Of a DNA stretch of 64,000 nucleotides, positions 26,201-34,370 are shown one piece after another. The stretch is from Candidatus Nanoarchaeia archaeon (lineage in GTDB: Archaea > Nanobdellota > Nanobdellia > Woesearchaeales > SKIA01). Every line of letters begins with the position of its first letter. Position 1 is the stretch's first letter. A program made the translations under genes and the position numbers. The stretch covers positions 36,948-100,947 of the forward strand of contig JANQNG010000036.1 in assembly GCA_028279685.1 (NCBI GenBank). The letters are read 5' to 3'. Below the pieces are notes generated by a model. It did no database searches. It was not told the origin of the DNA and worked only from the letters and a program-made list of their open reading frames with translations.

Positions 26201-26751
26201 TTGTCAAGCTCTCGCATTGCTTTGTTTTTCTTTTCTTCGTAGATGCTAATACCTGAGATTTCTTCAATAATCTGCCGGCGTTCATTGCCTGTCATTTCAA
26301 TGAGTCTGACAATATCTCCTTGGAGGATAATGTTATAACCGTTAGGATCTATCTTGGCAATGCTCAATAGTTCTATCATCTGATTTCTGGTGACTGTTTT
26401 ATCGTTGATCTTGTATTTGCTGTTGCCTGATTGTTGAATGACTCGTGTTAGTTTTACGTAATTTTCTTCAATAGGAAATATATTGTTATGATTGTCAAAC
26501 CAGATACTAACTTCTCCTTGTTTTGCAGGATTTTTCTTCTTTCCTCCATTATAGATAAGATTAGCTGATTTTTCTGCTCTCAAGCTTTTTGCAGAACTCT
26601 TACCTAATACAAAGCAAAGCGCATCGAGCACATTTGATTTTCCAGAACCGTTAGGACCTAAAACACAGTTGAAGTGATCTCCGAAAACAAGCTCTGTCTT
26701 GTTAGCAAAGCTCTTGAATCCCTTCATCTCAATCTTCGTTATTCTCGTCAT
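23254..26751 (-). CDS. smc: Chromosome segregation ATPase SMC
   Basis: The 1165-residue protein has Walker A GPNGSGKSN (32-40), long coiled coils, a central hinge (about 500-680, SSKYALAMEIAAANRVSSIV ... SGAMRGG), the signature LSGGEKTLTALAFLF and Walker B YVLDEVDAALDKHN. SMC dimers compact and segregate chromosomes. Length matches archaeal SMC. No scpA or scpB is next to it. A TATA box (TTTATAAATAG on its strand) lies about 50 bases upstream, beside a hairpin that probably ends the upstream gene. Confidence 0.97.
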   Translation of the reverse strand: MTRITKIEMKGFKSFANKTELVFGDHFNCVLGPNGSGKSNVLDALCFVLGKSSAKSLRAEKSANLIYNGGKKKNPAKQGEVSIWFDNHNNIFPIEENYVKLTRVIQQSGNSKYKINDKTVTRNQMIELLSIAKIDPNGYNIILQGDIVRLIEMTGNERRQIIEEISGISIYEEKKNKAMRELDKVETQMKEAEIILAERQTYLKELKKERDQAMKFKDLDDKIKRNKATLVHNKLTSKRKKQESFEKKITDNQESIKKTQEKIDTLKEKIAEHKKGLDNISKEIESKGEKEQVRIHKLIEQLKIDLAVDKQRIDTCREEINKVEERKASLHKTKKELEGKVKMFVQDREDLEKKIKQREKDIEAINLKIEQFKKKNKLEDAADVDQEMESIDKKADVLAEEINKLREKQQQLFREKDKIEIQLESIDEKIQQVDLLQREHKEQLTQLKSFKEKFKEATLSLNKHLNEASNIASQLQTARAKLVSRQETAAKLHARNAGIKEGIQGSTAVSKIIEQKNKIKGIFGTVTELGSVSSKYALAMEIAAANRVSSIVVENDAVAEKCINHLKQNKYGVATFLPLNKLRSPTISAEAKSLAKKSGVHGLAVDLISYDNKFSNVFQYVFGSTLVVDDIATARKIGIGKIRMVTLTGDLVETSGAMRGGFVDRKKKGVGFSQKELLDEIKQIDAELADLQAVVASLEKKQQTIEDTVVQLRKDKADYEGEIIKLEKTLHIKSDETDASKENKKKHTQDLKKLDKESDALMDTINTKNQALAALKIEKQKLRDKINQLRNPALLAELNTFEEKKQEYHDEIIESKNELKNIKSHIESVIGPEEENIKKIVKQHDKEIEDFTKESAALKKKIAENGKQLKEYEKQQETFYAQFKELFKKRTDLSDEMQKLEGKTISEEEVIRRKEQQNNTVSIEHAAVKAEIAGLEEEYTQYEDVALYKNKSEEDIKLEIRDFERMVENIGAVNMKALEIYERVENEYDELIEKKKKLVEERETILVMINEVDSKKKDLFMKTFDVINQNFQTIFESLSSKGRAFMELEDAKDPFNGGLTLKVRLTGKKFMDIRGLSGGEKTLTALAFLFAVQEHEPASFYVLDEVDAALDKHNSEKLSNLIEGYSDKAQYIIISHNDALITSAETLYGVSMNEHGISKITSLKI

Positions 26752-26803
26752 AGAAGGTCTCTCCTCTCTATTAAGGTAACTGGTCTAAATCTATTTATAA
26801 AGC

Positions 26804-26820
26804 TTTCGGGAGAACCGAAA
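26804..26820 (-). terminator. Hairpin between methyltransferase-like gene and smc
   Basis: TTTCGG (26804-26809) pairs with CCGAAA (26815-26820) around a 5-nt loop, four bases after the stop of the gene at 26824-27528 and just before the smc TATA box. Placement fits a terminator of the upstream leftward gene. Archaeal termination usually relies on U-tracts, so the hairpin's role is inferred. Confidence 0.4.
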
Positions 26821-26823
26821 AAG

Positions 26824-27528
26824 TCAAGAATGAAGATTTCCTCTAACTAAGTATAATTTGAACTCTTCAGAGTTATTCCCTATAAGAATTTCTGGTTCTA
26901 TTATTCTTTCTTCAGCAATAGCTAAGTATTGAGCAATATATTCTCTTGCTTCTTCGATGCTAGAATATTTGTGCTCATGTGAGGGGATAATTGGGCCAAT
27001 AGGTAATGTGATAAACGCTTCTTTTGGGTTAATTATTCGAGCAATGTCCCAGAATCGTTGTTGGTTGTGAAAATGCTCCAATGTTTCAATGCATAATAAA
27101 GCTGTATTCTCACTTTTTCTTTTTTCTTGTATGTTCTGAACAATTGCTTCATCATCTATATCATTAATAATAATTGAATAATTACCCTCTTCTAAAATAA
27201 TTTTCGTTACTTGTTCTGCTGATGCGTATTTATCGACGAAAATACAATGTTGATTTGTTATATATTCATCAATTTGTAAATAAGGAAGGTCGAACCCTAT
27301 ATCTATAATTTCATCAAATTTATTTATTTGCTCTTTGATAAGATCAAATCGTTTTGTAAGCCAATAATTTTTGTCTAAAAAATTAATAAGATGAGTAATT
27401 CTAGTTATTGTCTTTTCGTAAATAGTATTGTCCCATTCATCAAAATGTTTATTGTAAAAATCTGTATGTTTTTGTACGTCTTCTTCTGTGAATCCTAACT
27501 CTTTCATTAATTTTGCCACTAAGTTCAT
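26824..27528 (-). CDS. Class I SAM-dependent methyltransferase-like protein
   Basis: The 234-residue protein shows a Rossmann-type motif I region (FDEIIDIGFDLPYLQIDEYI) near residue 75 and the frequent methyltransferase phrase LLCIETLEHFHNQQ near 145, followed by ITLPIGPIIPSHEH. The glycine loop of motif I is poor (DIGFD rather than DxGxGxG), so cofactor binding may be weak or lost. Substrate unknown. It runs leftward and is divergent from RNase HII. Confidence 0.6.
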   Translation of the reverse strand: MNLVAKLMKELGFTEEDVQKHTDFYNKHFDEWDNTIYEKTITRITHLINFLDKNYWLTKRFDLIKEQINKFDEIIDIGFDLPYLQIDEYITNQHCIFVDKYASAEQVTKIILEEGNYSIIINDIDDEAIVQNIQEKRKSENTALLCIETLEHFHNQQRFWDIARIINPKEAFITLPIGPIIPSHEHKYSSIEEAREYIAQYLAIAEERIIEPEILIGNNSEEFKLYLVRGNLHS

Positions 27529-27611
27529 GTTACTTGAAAGTGGTAATTCTTTTTTAAATCTTTTTGTATGTGTTCCAAATGCTTATAAACTTGTCTTTCT
27601 TTTGTAATTCT

Positions 27612-28265
27612 ATGATAATTTCTGGAACTGATGAGGCTGGCAGAGGACCTGTGATTGGGCCTATGGTGATGGCTATTGCTACGATTGATGAGAAAGATGA
27701 GCATCGATTGCAGGAGATTGGTGTGCGAGATTCTAAGCTTATTCCACCAGAGAAAAGAGAGCTGATGTTCGATCAGCTGAAAGGTATTTTGAAGCAATAT
27801 GAGATTATTATCCTTTCACCGCAGGAGATCGATGATGCATTGAATGATGAAAAGATGAATCTTAATTGGTTAGAAGCACACACCACTGCAAAACTCATTA
27901 ACAAAATAAAAGCAGATTCCGTTGTGGTTGATTGCCCTTCGAATAATGTGGAAGCATATACTGATTATATGAAGAAATTATTAGATAAAGATCATGCAAA
28001 GATGAAATTAATTGTTGAGCATCAAGCAGATGCCAACTATTTGATAGCAGGTGCTGCTTCTATATTGGCGAAAGTAACAAGAGATAGAGAGATACAGAAG
28101 ATAAAGGATTCGCTTGGAGTGGAGCTTGGTTCGGGATACCCATCGGATCCTGTTACGGTTAGATTTCTCAAAGAAAACTTCGATAAATATCCTGATATTT
28201 TTAGAAAAACCTGGAAGAGTTATAAGAAAGTTATGGATGAGAGTAAACAACGTACATTATTCTAG
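27612..28265 (+). CDS. rnhB: Ribonuclease HII
   Basis: Cleaves RNA in RNA-DNA hybrids and at single embedded ribonucleotides. The N-terminus MIISGTDEAGRGPVIGPMVM is the family signature with Asp7 and Glu8; RDSKL, VVDCP and HQADANYLIAGAASILAKVTRDRE supply the other metal ligands. The C-terminus KQRTLF resembles a PCNA-binding PIP box. I start at 27612 because the longer frame adds 16 residues before the conserved N-terminus; a TATA-like GCTTATAAAC lies about 30 bases upstream. Confidence 0.95.
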   Translation: MIISGTDEAGRGPVIGPMVMAIATIDEKDEHRLQEIGVRDSKLIPPEKRELMFDQLKGILKQYEIIILSPQEIDDALNDEKMNLNWLEAHTTAKLINKIKADSVVVDCPSNNVEAYTDYMKKLLDKDHAKMKLIVEHQADANYLIAGAASILAKVTRDREIQKIKDSLGVELGSGYPSDPVTVRFLKENFDKYPDIFRKTWKSYKKVMDESKQRTLF

Positions 28266-28301
28266 AGAAATGCTTTTATATGATGTAATTATCCTGTCTT
28301 T

Positions 28302-28760
28302 ATGCGTTATATAACACCTGAAGAGTTAGCGAAAGATGATCCTGAGAGAAGAGAAGAACTTTCTAGATTTCCTCCTCATTATATTTTTGATAACGTTCAA
28401 GATTTTATCTCAAATAAGAACAATATTATTATGCCTATGGAAGATAGACTTAGGATAAGAGAAGGTATGAGAGATTATGTTATTGTAGTATTGCCAGAAG
28501 TAAAGATAACGAGTGAATTGAATACAGTTATTAGTCTAGACATTCGGATGAATCCTGTTGAAGGAATAGAAATACTAGTAGCTGATTATACTGGAGATGT
28601 GAAAGCACTTTGGGCAGATGAGAAACCATACGTTGCTAAGAAATATTACGAAAGCCTTGATTTTTTTAAAGGAACAACATTCAAGGCAGTGCAATTCTTT
28701 TATCATACTAAGACAGATAGCCTTTTTCTTTATGATGCTCTCAATGGCACTAAAGATTAA
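28302..28760 (+). CDS. Hypothetical protein (152 aa)
   Basis: A soluble acidic protein beginning MRYITPEELAKDDPERREEL, with a GMRDYVIVVLPEVKI strand-rich middle and C-terminus KTDSLFLYDALNGTKD. A TATA-like CTTTTATATG lies about 30 bases before the ATG, so it is leaderless and monocistronic. I do not recognise the family. It ends just before a palindromic intergenic element. Confidence 0.7.
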   Translation: MRYITPEELAKDDPERREELSRFPPHYIFDNVQDFISNKNNIIMPMEDRLRIREGMRDYVIVVLPEVKITSELNTVISLDIRMNPVEGIEILVADYTGDVKALWADEKPYVAKKYYESLDFFKGTTFKAVQFFYHTKTDSLFLYDALNGTKD

Positions 28761-28774
28761 TAACTTGTTGTGAA

Positions 28775-28914
28775 TTATTATGGTGAAGGCTTTATCTACT
28801 TTTGCTATGCCAAAGCGACTGCGCGCTTTGTATAGCAAAATAAGTTCTGCTATGCCACGTTAAACAGGAAACTTATTGCGTGGTATTTCCGTCCTGTGTT
28901 TGCCTTCATAATAA
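28775..28914. repeat. Palindromic intergenic element, copy 1 (MITE-like or structured RNA)
   Basis: Terminal inverted repeats TTATTATGGTGAAGGC (28775-28790) and GCCTTCATAATAA (28902-28914) enclose internal hairpins AAAGCG/CGCTTT, TAGCA/TGCTA and ACAGGA/TCCTGT. The reverse complement matches the element at 59346-59432 in blocks: TTATTATGAAGGCAAA, ACAGG-CGG, AACGTGGC and TAGCAAAAG. It lies between convergent genes. Confidence 0.7.
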
Positions 28915-28923
28915 TATTAAGAA

Positions 28924-29856
28924 TCAAAACGTGAATATCTTTTTCAAAGAAGCAACATCATCAGCCTTAGCAATATCTCTTCTTAATTGTGATGCACCAT
29001 CCAATCCATGGCTGAATTTCATTGCTTGACCTTTGATGTTGGCAAATTCGATCTTATATCGCTTTGCTAATTCCAAATACTCAAAGAAAACACTAACTTT
29101 CTCCTTGTCGCTCACTTTTGCATATGTTCCTTTCTTCAGAAACTCATTACATTCTCTGAATAGCAAAGGATTGCCCATCGCTGCACGGCCAATCATTGCA
29201 TATGTACATCCAGTAACATCAATTATTTCCTTGCATTTTTCAGGCGACGTAATATCTCCATTACCACACACAGGAATATCTACGGTATTAACCAATTCCT
29301 TAATCATATTCCAGTCAGCAGTTCCACTATAACCTTGTTCTAATGTTCTTGCATGTAGGGTAATCATAGAAACTCCTGCATCCTGCAATGTCTTTCCGAT
29401 CTGCTTATACACAACTTTTCCTTTTGCGCCTGTTCTTATTTTTGCAGTTACAGGAATATTCACTGCATTGACTAAAGCACTTACGATCTTAGAAAGTTTT
29501 TCTGGCTTCATCAATAAAGCAGCGCCGCATTCATTCTGTGTTATTTTTGGAGATGGACAACCAATATTCAAATCAATAACATCACACAAAGGTTCGACTA
29601 TTTTTCCTGCTTCAGCTATTTTCTTAGGATCAGATCCGAAAATCTGTATGCCTAAAGGTCTATCATCTTTTTGTTCTGGAATAACATCAAGAAGTTTAGA
29701 TAAGTTATGTTGTTTGTTGATAATACCATCTGCACTTGTCAATTCAGTGAAAGTCATCCCTGCTCCTTGCTTTAGACAGAGCATTCTCATAGCAATGTCA
29801 CTAAATCCTGCAAGAGGAGCCAGAAAAACTTTTTTTTTGAGTTCAGGGAATCTCAT
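28924..29856 (-). CDS. dus: tRNA-dihydrouridine synthase
   Basis: FMN enzyme that reduces uridines in tRNA D-loops. The 310-residue protein has the TIM-barrel signatures FLAPLAGFSDIAMRMLC, IDLNIGCPSPKITQNECGAAL with the catalytic Cys, ITLHARTLEQGYSGTADW and CGNGDITSPEKC with MIGRAAMGNP. Full length. It lies twelve bases after rpoK at the end of the exosome operon. Confidence 0.95.
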   Translation of the reverse strand: MRFPELKKKVFLAPLAGFSDIAMRMLCLKQGAGMTFTELTSADGIINKQHNLSKLLDVIPEQKDDRPLGIQIFGSDPKKIAEAGKIVEPLCDVIDLNIGCPSPKITQNECGAALLMKPEKLSKIVSALVNAVNIPVTAKIRTGAKGKVVYKQIGKTLQDAGVSMITLHARTLEQGYSGTADWNMIKELVNTVDIPVCGNGDITSPEKCKEIIDVTGCTYAMIGRAAMGNPLLFRECNEFLKKGTYAKVSDKEKVSVFFEYLELAKRYKIEFANIKGQAMKFSHGLDGASQLRRDIAKADDVASLKKIFTF

Positions 29857-29868
29857 AGAATAAAAAAA

Positions 29869-30201
29869 TCACTCCTGCTCTGCAGGAGCTTCTTCTGATG
29901 GTTCATCTTCCGATGATTCAGGCTCTTTACCAAGTTCAATAGCTTTCTTCTTGGCTTGCTCTTCAGCCTTGATTCTTGCCTCTTCCATCAACTTGATTGT
30001 TTTTTCCTTTGGGATGACACGTTTCACTTCGATAGGAATAGCATTTTTTTCATATTCGAGTTTGGCGATCTCTAGAGTGCTGTAGTTGATTTTTTCCAAA
30101 TCTTTCTCAGAGAGTTTGATATTAATAGGAGCACCCATTGAGAGCTGTAAAGCTCTTGCGCCAATCAATCGTGCACGCTCATATTTTGTATGTGTCTCCA
30201 T
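29869..30201 (-). CDS. rpoK: RNA polymerase subunit K (Rpo6)
   Basis: Homologue of eukaryotic Rpb6 and bacterial omega, needed for RNA polymerase assembly. The family signature TKYERARLIGARALQLSMGAPI is at residues 5-26. The protein continues beyond the usual core (about 60 residues) with a Lys/Glu helix and an acidic tail (ESSEDEPSEEAPAEQE), giving 110 residues. It directly follows rrp42. Confidence 0.95.
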   Translation of the reverse strand: METHTKYERARLIGARALQLSMGAPINIKLSEKDLEKINYSTLEIAKLEYEKNAIPIEVKRVIPKEKTIKLMEEARIKAEEQAKKKAIELGKEPESSEDEPSEEAPAEQE

Positions 30202-30207
30202 TAAACA

Positions 30208-30987
30208 TCACCCCAACAATTTCCTAATCTCTTTTCCTCTCTCAACAGCAAGTGAGACCATTTTCTCAACATCTTCTGCTGTTAAAGGAACGTCACCGCC
30301 TTTTTGCATCGCACATAACCTTCCATCATCCATGGTGGTGACCGTCAATCTGGCATCAAGCATCTCTTCCTCTGCATACGTAGGATCAACAAGGAAAGAA
30401 TCTCCTATTTTGATTACCGTTACAGGAATAGGCAGTTTCTCGAGTTCAACTTTGTCCTTCGTTTTGTTTTTATAGTCAGCAACACCATCCTTTATTGAAG
30501 GAAATACAGCGTTCTTGATAGCGGCAAGTGCTGCTAGACCTCCTATGTCAATAAGGTTACCATCATGATTTAACGGCAGCAAATCAACAATTACCGTCCA
30601 CACTTGTTCACCTGCTTTGACGCAGAGTTTCTTTTTGTCGAATGATTCGCTTTCTCTGATACCTCTGTCAATCACACGAGAAATTTCGATTGCATTAATA
30701 CCAGGAGGACCTGATTCAAGATCCTCATGCGCGATAGGTGCCAGTTCCATACCTACCATTAATCCACCTTCATCAGGAGTATCTGGATAAGGGGTGCCTA
30801 ATTCAATCTTCACACCAGCAAGTATTTGTGTGTCTCCGCAAGTTACTAATGCGGATCCCTCTGCTGTTGATGAAACACCATATTCGATCTTCAACTCTCT
30901 GAATTCATCAACTTTTCTTTCATCAAGTCTTACACCTTCTTTCAATGCTTTGATGAGGTGTTTCTTTGCTTCATCGTTGCTAATCAT
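30208..30987 (-). CDS. rrp42: Exosome complex subunit Rrp42
   Basis: Non-catalytic RNase PH-fold partner of Rrp41 in the archaeal exosome ring, which degrades and tails RNA from the 3' end. Signatures are DERKVDEFRELKIEYGVSST, SALVTCGDTQILAGVKIELG and LPLNHDGNLIDIGGLAALAA. 259 residues, normal length. The start overlaps the end of rrp41 by four bases, allowing coupled translation and equal amounts. Confidence 0.96.
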   Translation of the reverse strand: MISNDEAKKHLIKALKEGVRLDERKVDEFRELKIEYGVSSTAEGSALVTCGDTQILAGVKIELGTPYPDTPDEGGLMVGMELAPIAHEDLESGPPGINAIEISRVIDRGIRESESFDKKKLCVKAGEQVWTVIVDLLPLNHDGNLIDIGGLAALAAIKNAVFPSIKDGVADYKNKTKDKVELEKLPIPVTVIKIGDSFLVDPTYAEEEMLDARLTVTTMDDGRLCAMQKGGDVPLTAEDVEKMVSLAVERGKEIRKLLG

Positions 30988-31688
30988 TTTTTTACACCTC
31001 CAAAACTATCTCTTATTGCCTTGTTTTGAGCATCGACAATCTGTTGAATAGCTGGTTTTACCATTTCTAATGCTTGTTTCAATTCTTCCTCTGAAACAGG
31101 GCCGTCCATCTGCAATAAAGTTATTTCACCTGTTGAAGGAACCATTGCAATAGGGATATCAGCAACTTCACCTTCATATGCTTCCTCTTTATAATCAAGA
31201 TCGACAACAACATTTCCTGCAACTTTGCCACAACTCACCGCTGCGACCATGTCTTTCATAACAATACCTGCATCAGCTAATGCAATAGCTGCTGCACAGA
31301 TACCTGCACATCGTGATCCGGCATCAGTCTCTGTTAACTCAATGAAAACATCAACGACTGCATTAGGATATTCACTTAAATCAACAACAGGAAGCAATGA
31401 CTTTTCTGTTACTAGCGAAATTTCTTTGCTTCTTCTGCTTGGACCTGGTCTTACTCTATCTCCCATCCCTGCAAATGGCAGGAGATTGTAGGTACATCGG
31501 AGCACCCCTCCTTTTGGGTTTTGGAGAAATTTTGGATGCATCTCTTGTGGTCCATACACTCCTGCATACGCTGCAGTATTGCCTATTTTGAAATAACCTG
31601 ATCCTGTTGCATTCTTGATAACTCCTGCTTTTGCCGTAATAGGTCTTAAGTCTTCGTGTTTTCTTCCGTCGGGTCTTTCGTAACTCAT
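30984..31688 (-). CDS. rrp41: Exosome complex exonuclease Rrp41
   Basis: Catalytic RNase PH-fold subunit that removes nucleotides with phosphate. It shows MSYERPDGRKHEDLRPI, VYGPQEMHPKFLQNP, GDRVRPGPSRRSKEIS for RNA and phosphate binding, TETDAGSRCAGICAAAIALA and the catalytic Asp region VVDLDYKEEAYEGEVADIP. The start overlaps rrp4 by four bases. Confidence 0.96.
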   Translation of the reverse strand: MSYERPDGRKHEDLRPITAKAGVIKNATGSGYFKIGNTAAYAGVYGPQEMHPKFLQNPKGGVLRCTYNLLPFAGMGDRVRPGPSRRSKEISLVTEKSLLPVVDLSEYPNAVVDVFIELTETDAGSRCAGICAAAIALADAGIVMKDMVAAVSCGKVAGNVVVDLDYKEEAYEGEVADIPIAMVPSTGEITLLQMDGPVSEEELKQALEMVKPAIQQIVDAQNKAIRDSFGGVKK

Positions 31689-32416
31689 TGTTGCACCTCA
31701 TCTTCTTTTGCTTTCATCTCTACTTTAGTTCCTGTTGCTTCTTCGAGGTATTGTTTCATCGTATCAGTTAATCCTGAAGTAAAGCTTTCTTGTTCAATTT
31801 TCTTGATTGCTTTAATGGCGATAACCTCTTGCTTTGGTTCTCCAAGAATCCAGATTAAACCATTTTGACCTACTGTAATACGGCAACCTGTTGCGTCTTT
31901 AATCATGCTAACCATAGAACCTTTTTTGCCGATAATTCTTGGCACCTTATGAGCATTGACGCTGATCAAAGTACCTCCTCTGAGCTTTCTTAAGCCAGGA
32001 CCTCTGACTGTTAGATCAACAAGCTTCTGACTTGTTACATTAGTAATCTTTGCAACAAAAAACTCATTAATGTCGAAGTACTGCCTCAAGTCGGCGCCTT
32101 TTGCAATGAAATCATTGCTTGCTTCCTTGACCATCAGCATTGATTCATAAGGGCTGTTGTATATCGCTGCTCTCCATCCAGACATAAGAATGTCTGTGAC
32201 TCTTGCAATAATAGTATCTCCTCGTTTGGGCAGATACGTTCCTGACAACGGTATGGTCTTGATGACTTTTCCGTCGAGGTTAACAAGTCCTAAGCGATTA
32301 GCAACAATATCTTCGTTTCGTCGATAGGTGCCAAAGCTTGGAAAAAAATCCATACCTTTAGCAAGGATTTGTCCTGGCACTACTATCTCTTTATGTTGTA
32401 CCAATAATTCACTCAT
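31685..32416 (-). CDS. rrp4: Exosome RNA-binding cap subunit Rrp4
   Basis: Cap protein with an N-terminal domain, a central S1 domain (KRGDTIIARVTDILMSGWRA) and a C-terminal KH domain (LISVNAHKVPRIIGKKGSMV, then TGCRITVGQNGLIWI). It feeds RNA into the Rrp41/Rrp42 ring. 243 residues, complete. Six bases separate it from the SBDS stop. Confidence 0.95.
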   Translation of the reverse strand: MSELLVQHKEIVVPGQILAKGMDFFPSFGTYRRNEDIVANRLGLVNLDGKVIKTIPLSGTYLPKRGDTIIARVTDILMSGWRAAIYNSPYESMLMVKEASNDFIAKGADLRQYFDINEFFVAKITNVTSQKLVDLTVRGPGLRKLRGGTLISVNAHKVPRIIGKKGSMVSMIKDATGCRITVGQNGLIWILGEPKQEVIAIKAIKKIEQESFTSGLTDTMKQYLEEATGTKVEMKAKEDEVQQ

Positions 32417-32422
32417 TGTATT

Positions 32423-33160
32423 TCACCTTTTCTTCATTTCCTCTATTTGCACACTTCCTTGTGTTTTATTGTTTAATTCATCAAAGAAGTCTAATTTCAG
32501 TCCTGCAGGAATCTCCACTTTTACTTGCCAGCTGCCATCATTCGCCCAGTTATCTTCTAAAATAGCTCCAAAGCTTTTGACAACGCTATACATTTTTCCT
32601 GCGTGCTGTGGATCAATGATTACAGAGAAGATTAATTTATCAAAACGTATTGGGATGATACTTTGTAGAGTTTCAACAATTTGTTTGACCTGATCTTCTG
32701 GTTTTTTGAATTCATCAATCCTTATTTTTCCCTCTTCCATAGCAAGCTTAATGCGCTCAAGCGGATGGGGATTTCCTGTTTTAGGATCCAACGCGTTCCT
32801 ATGGATGATGTTAATAATTTTATTTCTCTTGGCTTCTCTGATCTTATTTCTGTGCTCTTGTGTTAGCTGAATATCTCCTTCGCTGATAACAGTTTTTGCA
32901 ATTTCTAATGCATTGTCAGTGTCGAAGACAGCTTTCATTCTTGTTTCAGAGGCAAGTTCTCCTTTTCTTGGATCAAAGAAAATTTCTTGGCTTTTCAGTA
33001 CGTCTCTGATAGGTATGTCTTTTCCTTCTTTGAATGCAACAGCCATATCAGGGTCAACGACGACTTCGAAGTTACTACCTCCTTTTTTCAGTCGTGCTGT
33101 ATTGATCTGAAGCCTTTCTGTTTGATCAAAAATTTGCTGTCCTTTACCCAATGATATCAC
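32423..33160 (-). CDS. SBDS-family ribosome maturation protein
   Basis: Orthologue of human SBDS, which with an elongation factor-like GTPase releases eIF6 from the large subunit. The sequence has the N-terminal FYSH domain (INTARLKKGGSNFEVVVDPD, IRDVLKSQEIFFDPRKGELA), a helical middle domain (HRNALDPKTGNPHPLERIKL) and a C-terminal ferredoxin-like domain. aIF6, its expected client, is encoded at 19556-20227. It overlaps psmA by four bases. Confidence 0.95.
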   Translation of the reverse strand: MISLGKGQQIFDQTERLQINTARLKKGGSNFEVVVDPDMAVAFKEGKDIPIRDVLKSQEIFFDPRKGELASETRMKAVFDTDNALEIAKTVISEGDIQLTQEHRNKIREAKRNKIINIIHRNALDPKTGNPHPLERIKLAMEEGKIRIDEFKKPEDQVKQIVETLQSIIPIRFDKLIFSVIIDPQHAGKMYSVVKSFGAILEDNWANDGSWQVKVEIPAGLKLDFFDELNNKTQGSVQIEEMKKR

Positions 33161-33882
33161 CTAGCTTGTTTTAGCAGTTCAGCAATTTTTTGCGAGGATA
33201 TTCTTTTCATTGTTTTATCTTTCAGTGTGATGATGCTGCAATCTACTCTTGCTGCATCAAACTCTTCTCCAAGTCCTCGTTTCATAATACTCAATCCGAA
33301 TTTCAATGTTTCATCCATCGATCGATCGTAGTTGTATTCTTTGGCAAGCATTTCCTCTACTTCACTATCTTTTTCACCTATGACACAAGCTTTGTATTCA
33401 TAGTAGACTCCAACAGGATCTGTTTGATAGAGGCTAATACCTGCTTTGTCAATACCAGCAACAAGCAGTGAGACACCAAAAGGTCGTAATCCTCCGCTTT
33501 GAGTTGTCATCTGCATGATAGCACTGAGATCTTTGATAACAGTTAACGTATCTATAGGACTATCATACGTGACGCGATGTTGCTGTGCTTTAACTTGTGC
33601 TCTTTCAATAAGCACACGCGCATCGGGCATGATGCCTGCGCCAGTTGCCATAACATGGTCGTCGATCTGAAAGATCTTCTCAATAGCATCAGGAACAATC
33701 AATTTATCAACAACGCGTTTATCAGTAAGAAGCAAAACTCCTTCCTTACAAGTAATGCCTATTGCTGTGCTTCCTTGCTTGACCGTTTTTTTTGCATATT
33801 CAACCTGAAGTAATCTTCCTTCCGGACTGAACATGGTAATGGCACGATCGTAACCCATCATTTGATGTTGTATGTTCTGCAT
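33157..33882 (-). CDS. psmA: Proteasome subunit alpha
   Basis: Forms the outer gating rings of the 20S proteasome. It begins MQNIQHQMMGYDRAITMFSP, with the alpha-type YDRAIT and SPEGRLLQVEYA signature that controls the gate, then GSTAIGI and DPVGVYYEYKACVIG. 241 residues, full length. No beta subunit gene is in the window. Lies in the conserved pop5-psmA-SBDS-exosome order. Confidence 0.97.
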   Translation of the reverse strand: MQNIQHQMMGYDRAITMFSPEGRLLQVEYAKKTVKQGSTAIGITCKEGVLLLTDKRVVDKLIVPDAIEKIFQIDDHVMATGAGIMPDARVLIERAQVKAQQHRVTYDSPIDTLTVIKDLSAIMQMTTQSGGLRPFGVSLLVAGIDKAGISLYQTDPVGVYYEYKACVIGEKDSEVEEMLAKEYNYDRSMDETLKFGLSIMKRGLGEEFDAARVDCSIITLKDKTMKRISSQKIAELLKQAR

Positions 33883-33886
33883 GTCG

Positions 33887-34246
33887 TCACCTCACATGAT
33901 GTTCATAACATTTATTGAGTATGCCGCTGACTCCTAAGCAATGCACTATTGTTTTTGAACCTTCTAGTGTTCCAATCACAGTAAGTGCTGCCTTAATATC
34001 ATCGACATACGCGGCTGCAACTCTCAACATTCCTTTCTGTTGCTTGATGTTATTCTTTTCATCAATCATTTGAATGCCAGCATTAGCAGCTTCTTTTATT
34101 CCAAGAAATTGAACTATCTTGTTGTTTAGCTTCTTCGTAGCCAATTTCATATTTTTCAACCGTTTTTCACTCAAAATTTCGAATGCTATATATCGTTTCT
34201 TTTCCTTTAATGTTGGTAATAACGGCTTGAGCTTCCGTTTGATCAT
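33887..34246 (-). CDS. rnp2: Ribonuclease P protein subunit Pop5 (Rnp2)
   Basis: Protein partner of RNase P RNA in tRNA 5' maturation. The N-terminus LPTLKEKKRYIAFEILSEKR matches the Pop5 signature, and the C-terminus has a ferredoxin-like alternation (KGMLRVAAAYVDDIKAALTV). I start at the ATG at 34246, ten codons inside the longest frame, because GGAGCTGGA precedes it. First gene of the exosome operon, with TTTATAAATGA near 34320. Confidence 0.9.
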   Translation of the reverse strand: MIKRKLKPLLPTLKEKKRYIAFEILSEKRLKNMKLATKKLNNKIVQFLGIKEAANAGIQMIDEKNNIKQQKGMLRVAAAYVDDIKAALTVIGTLEGSKTIVHCLGVSGILNKCYEHHVR

Positions 34247-34370
34247 TTTCCAGCTCCTTTTCTGGAGAAAAAACACTTGGTCTTCTCTTCTCTCTCTGCC
34301 CAGAAGGAAGCATGATTCATTTATAAAGGTATTGGTAGGAATTGTCTACTTAAGTGGGAGATAGGTAGAA

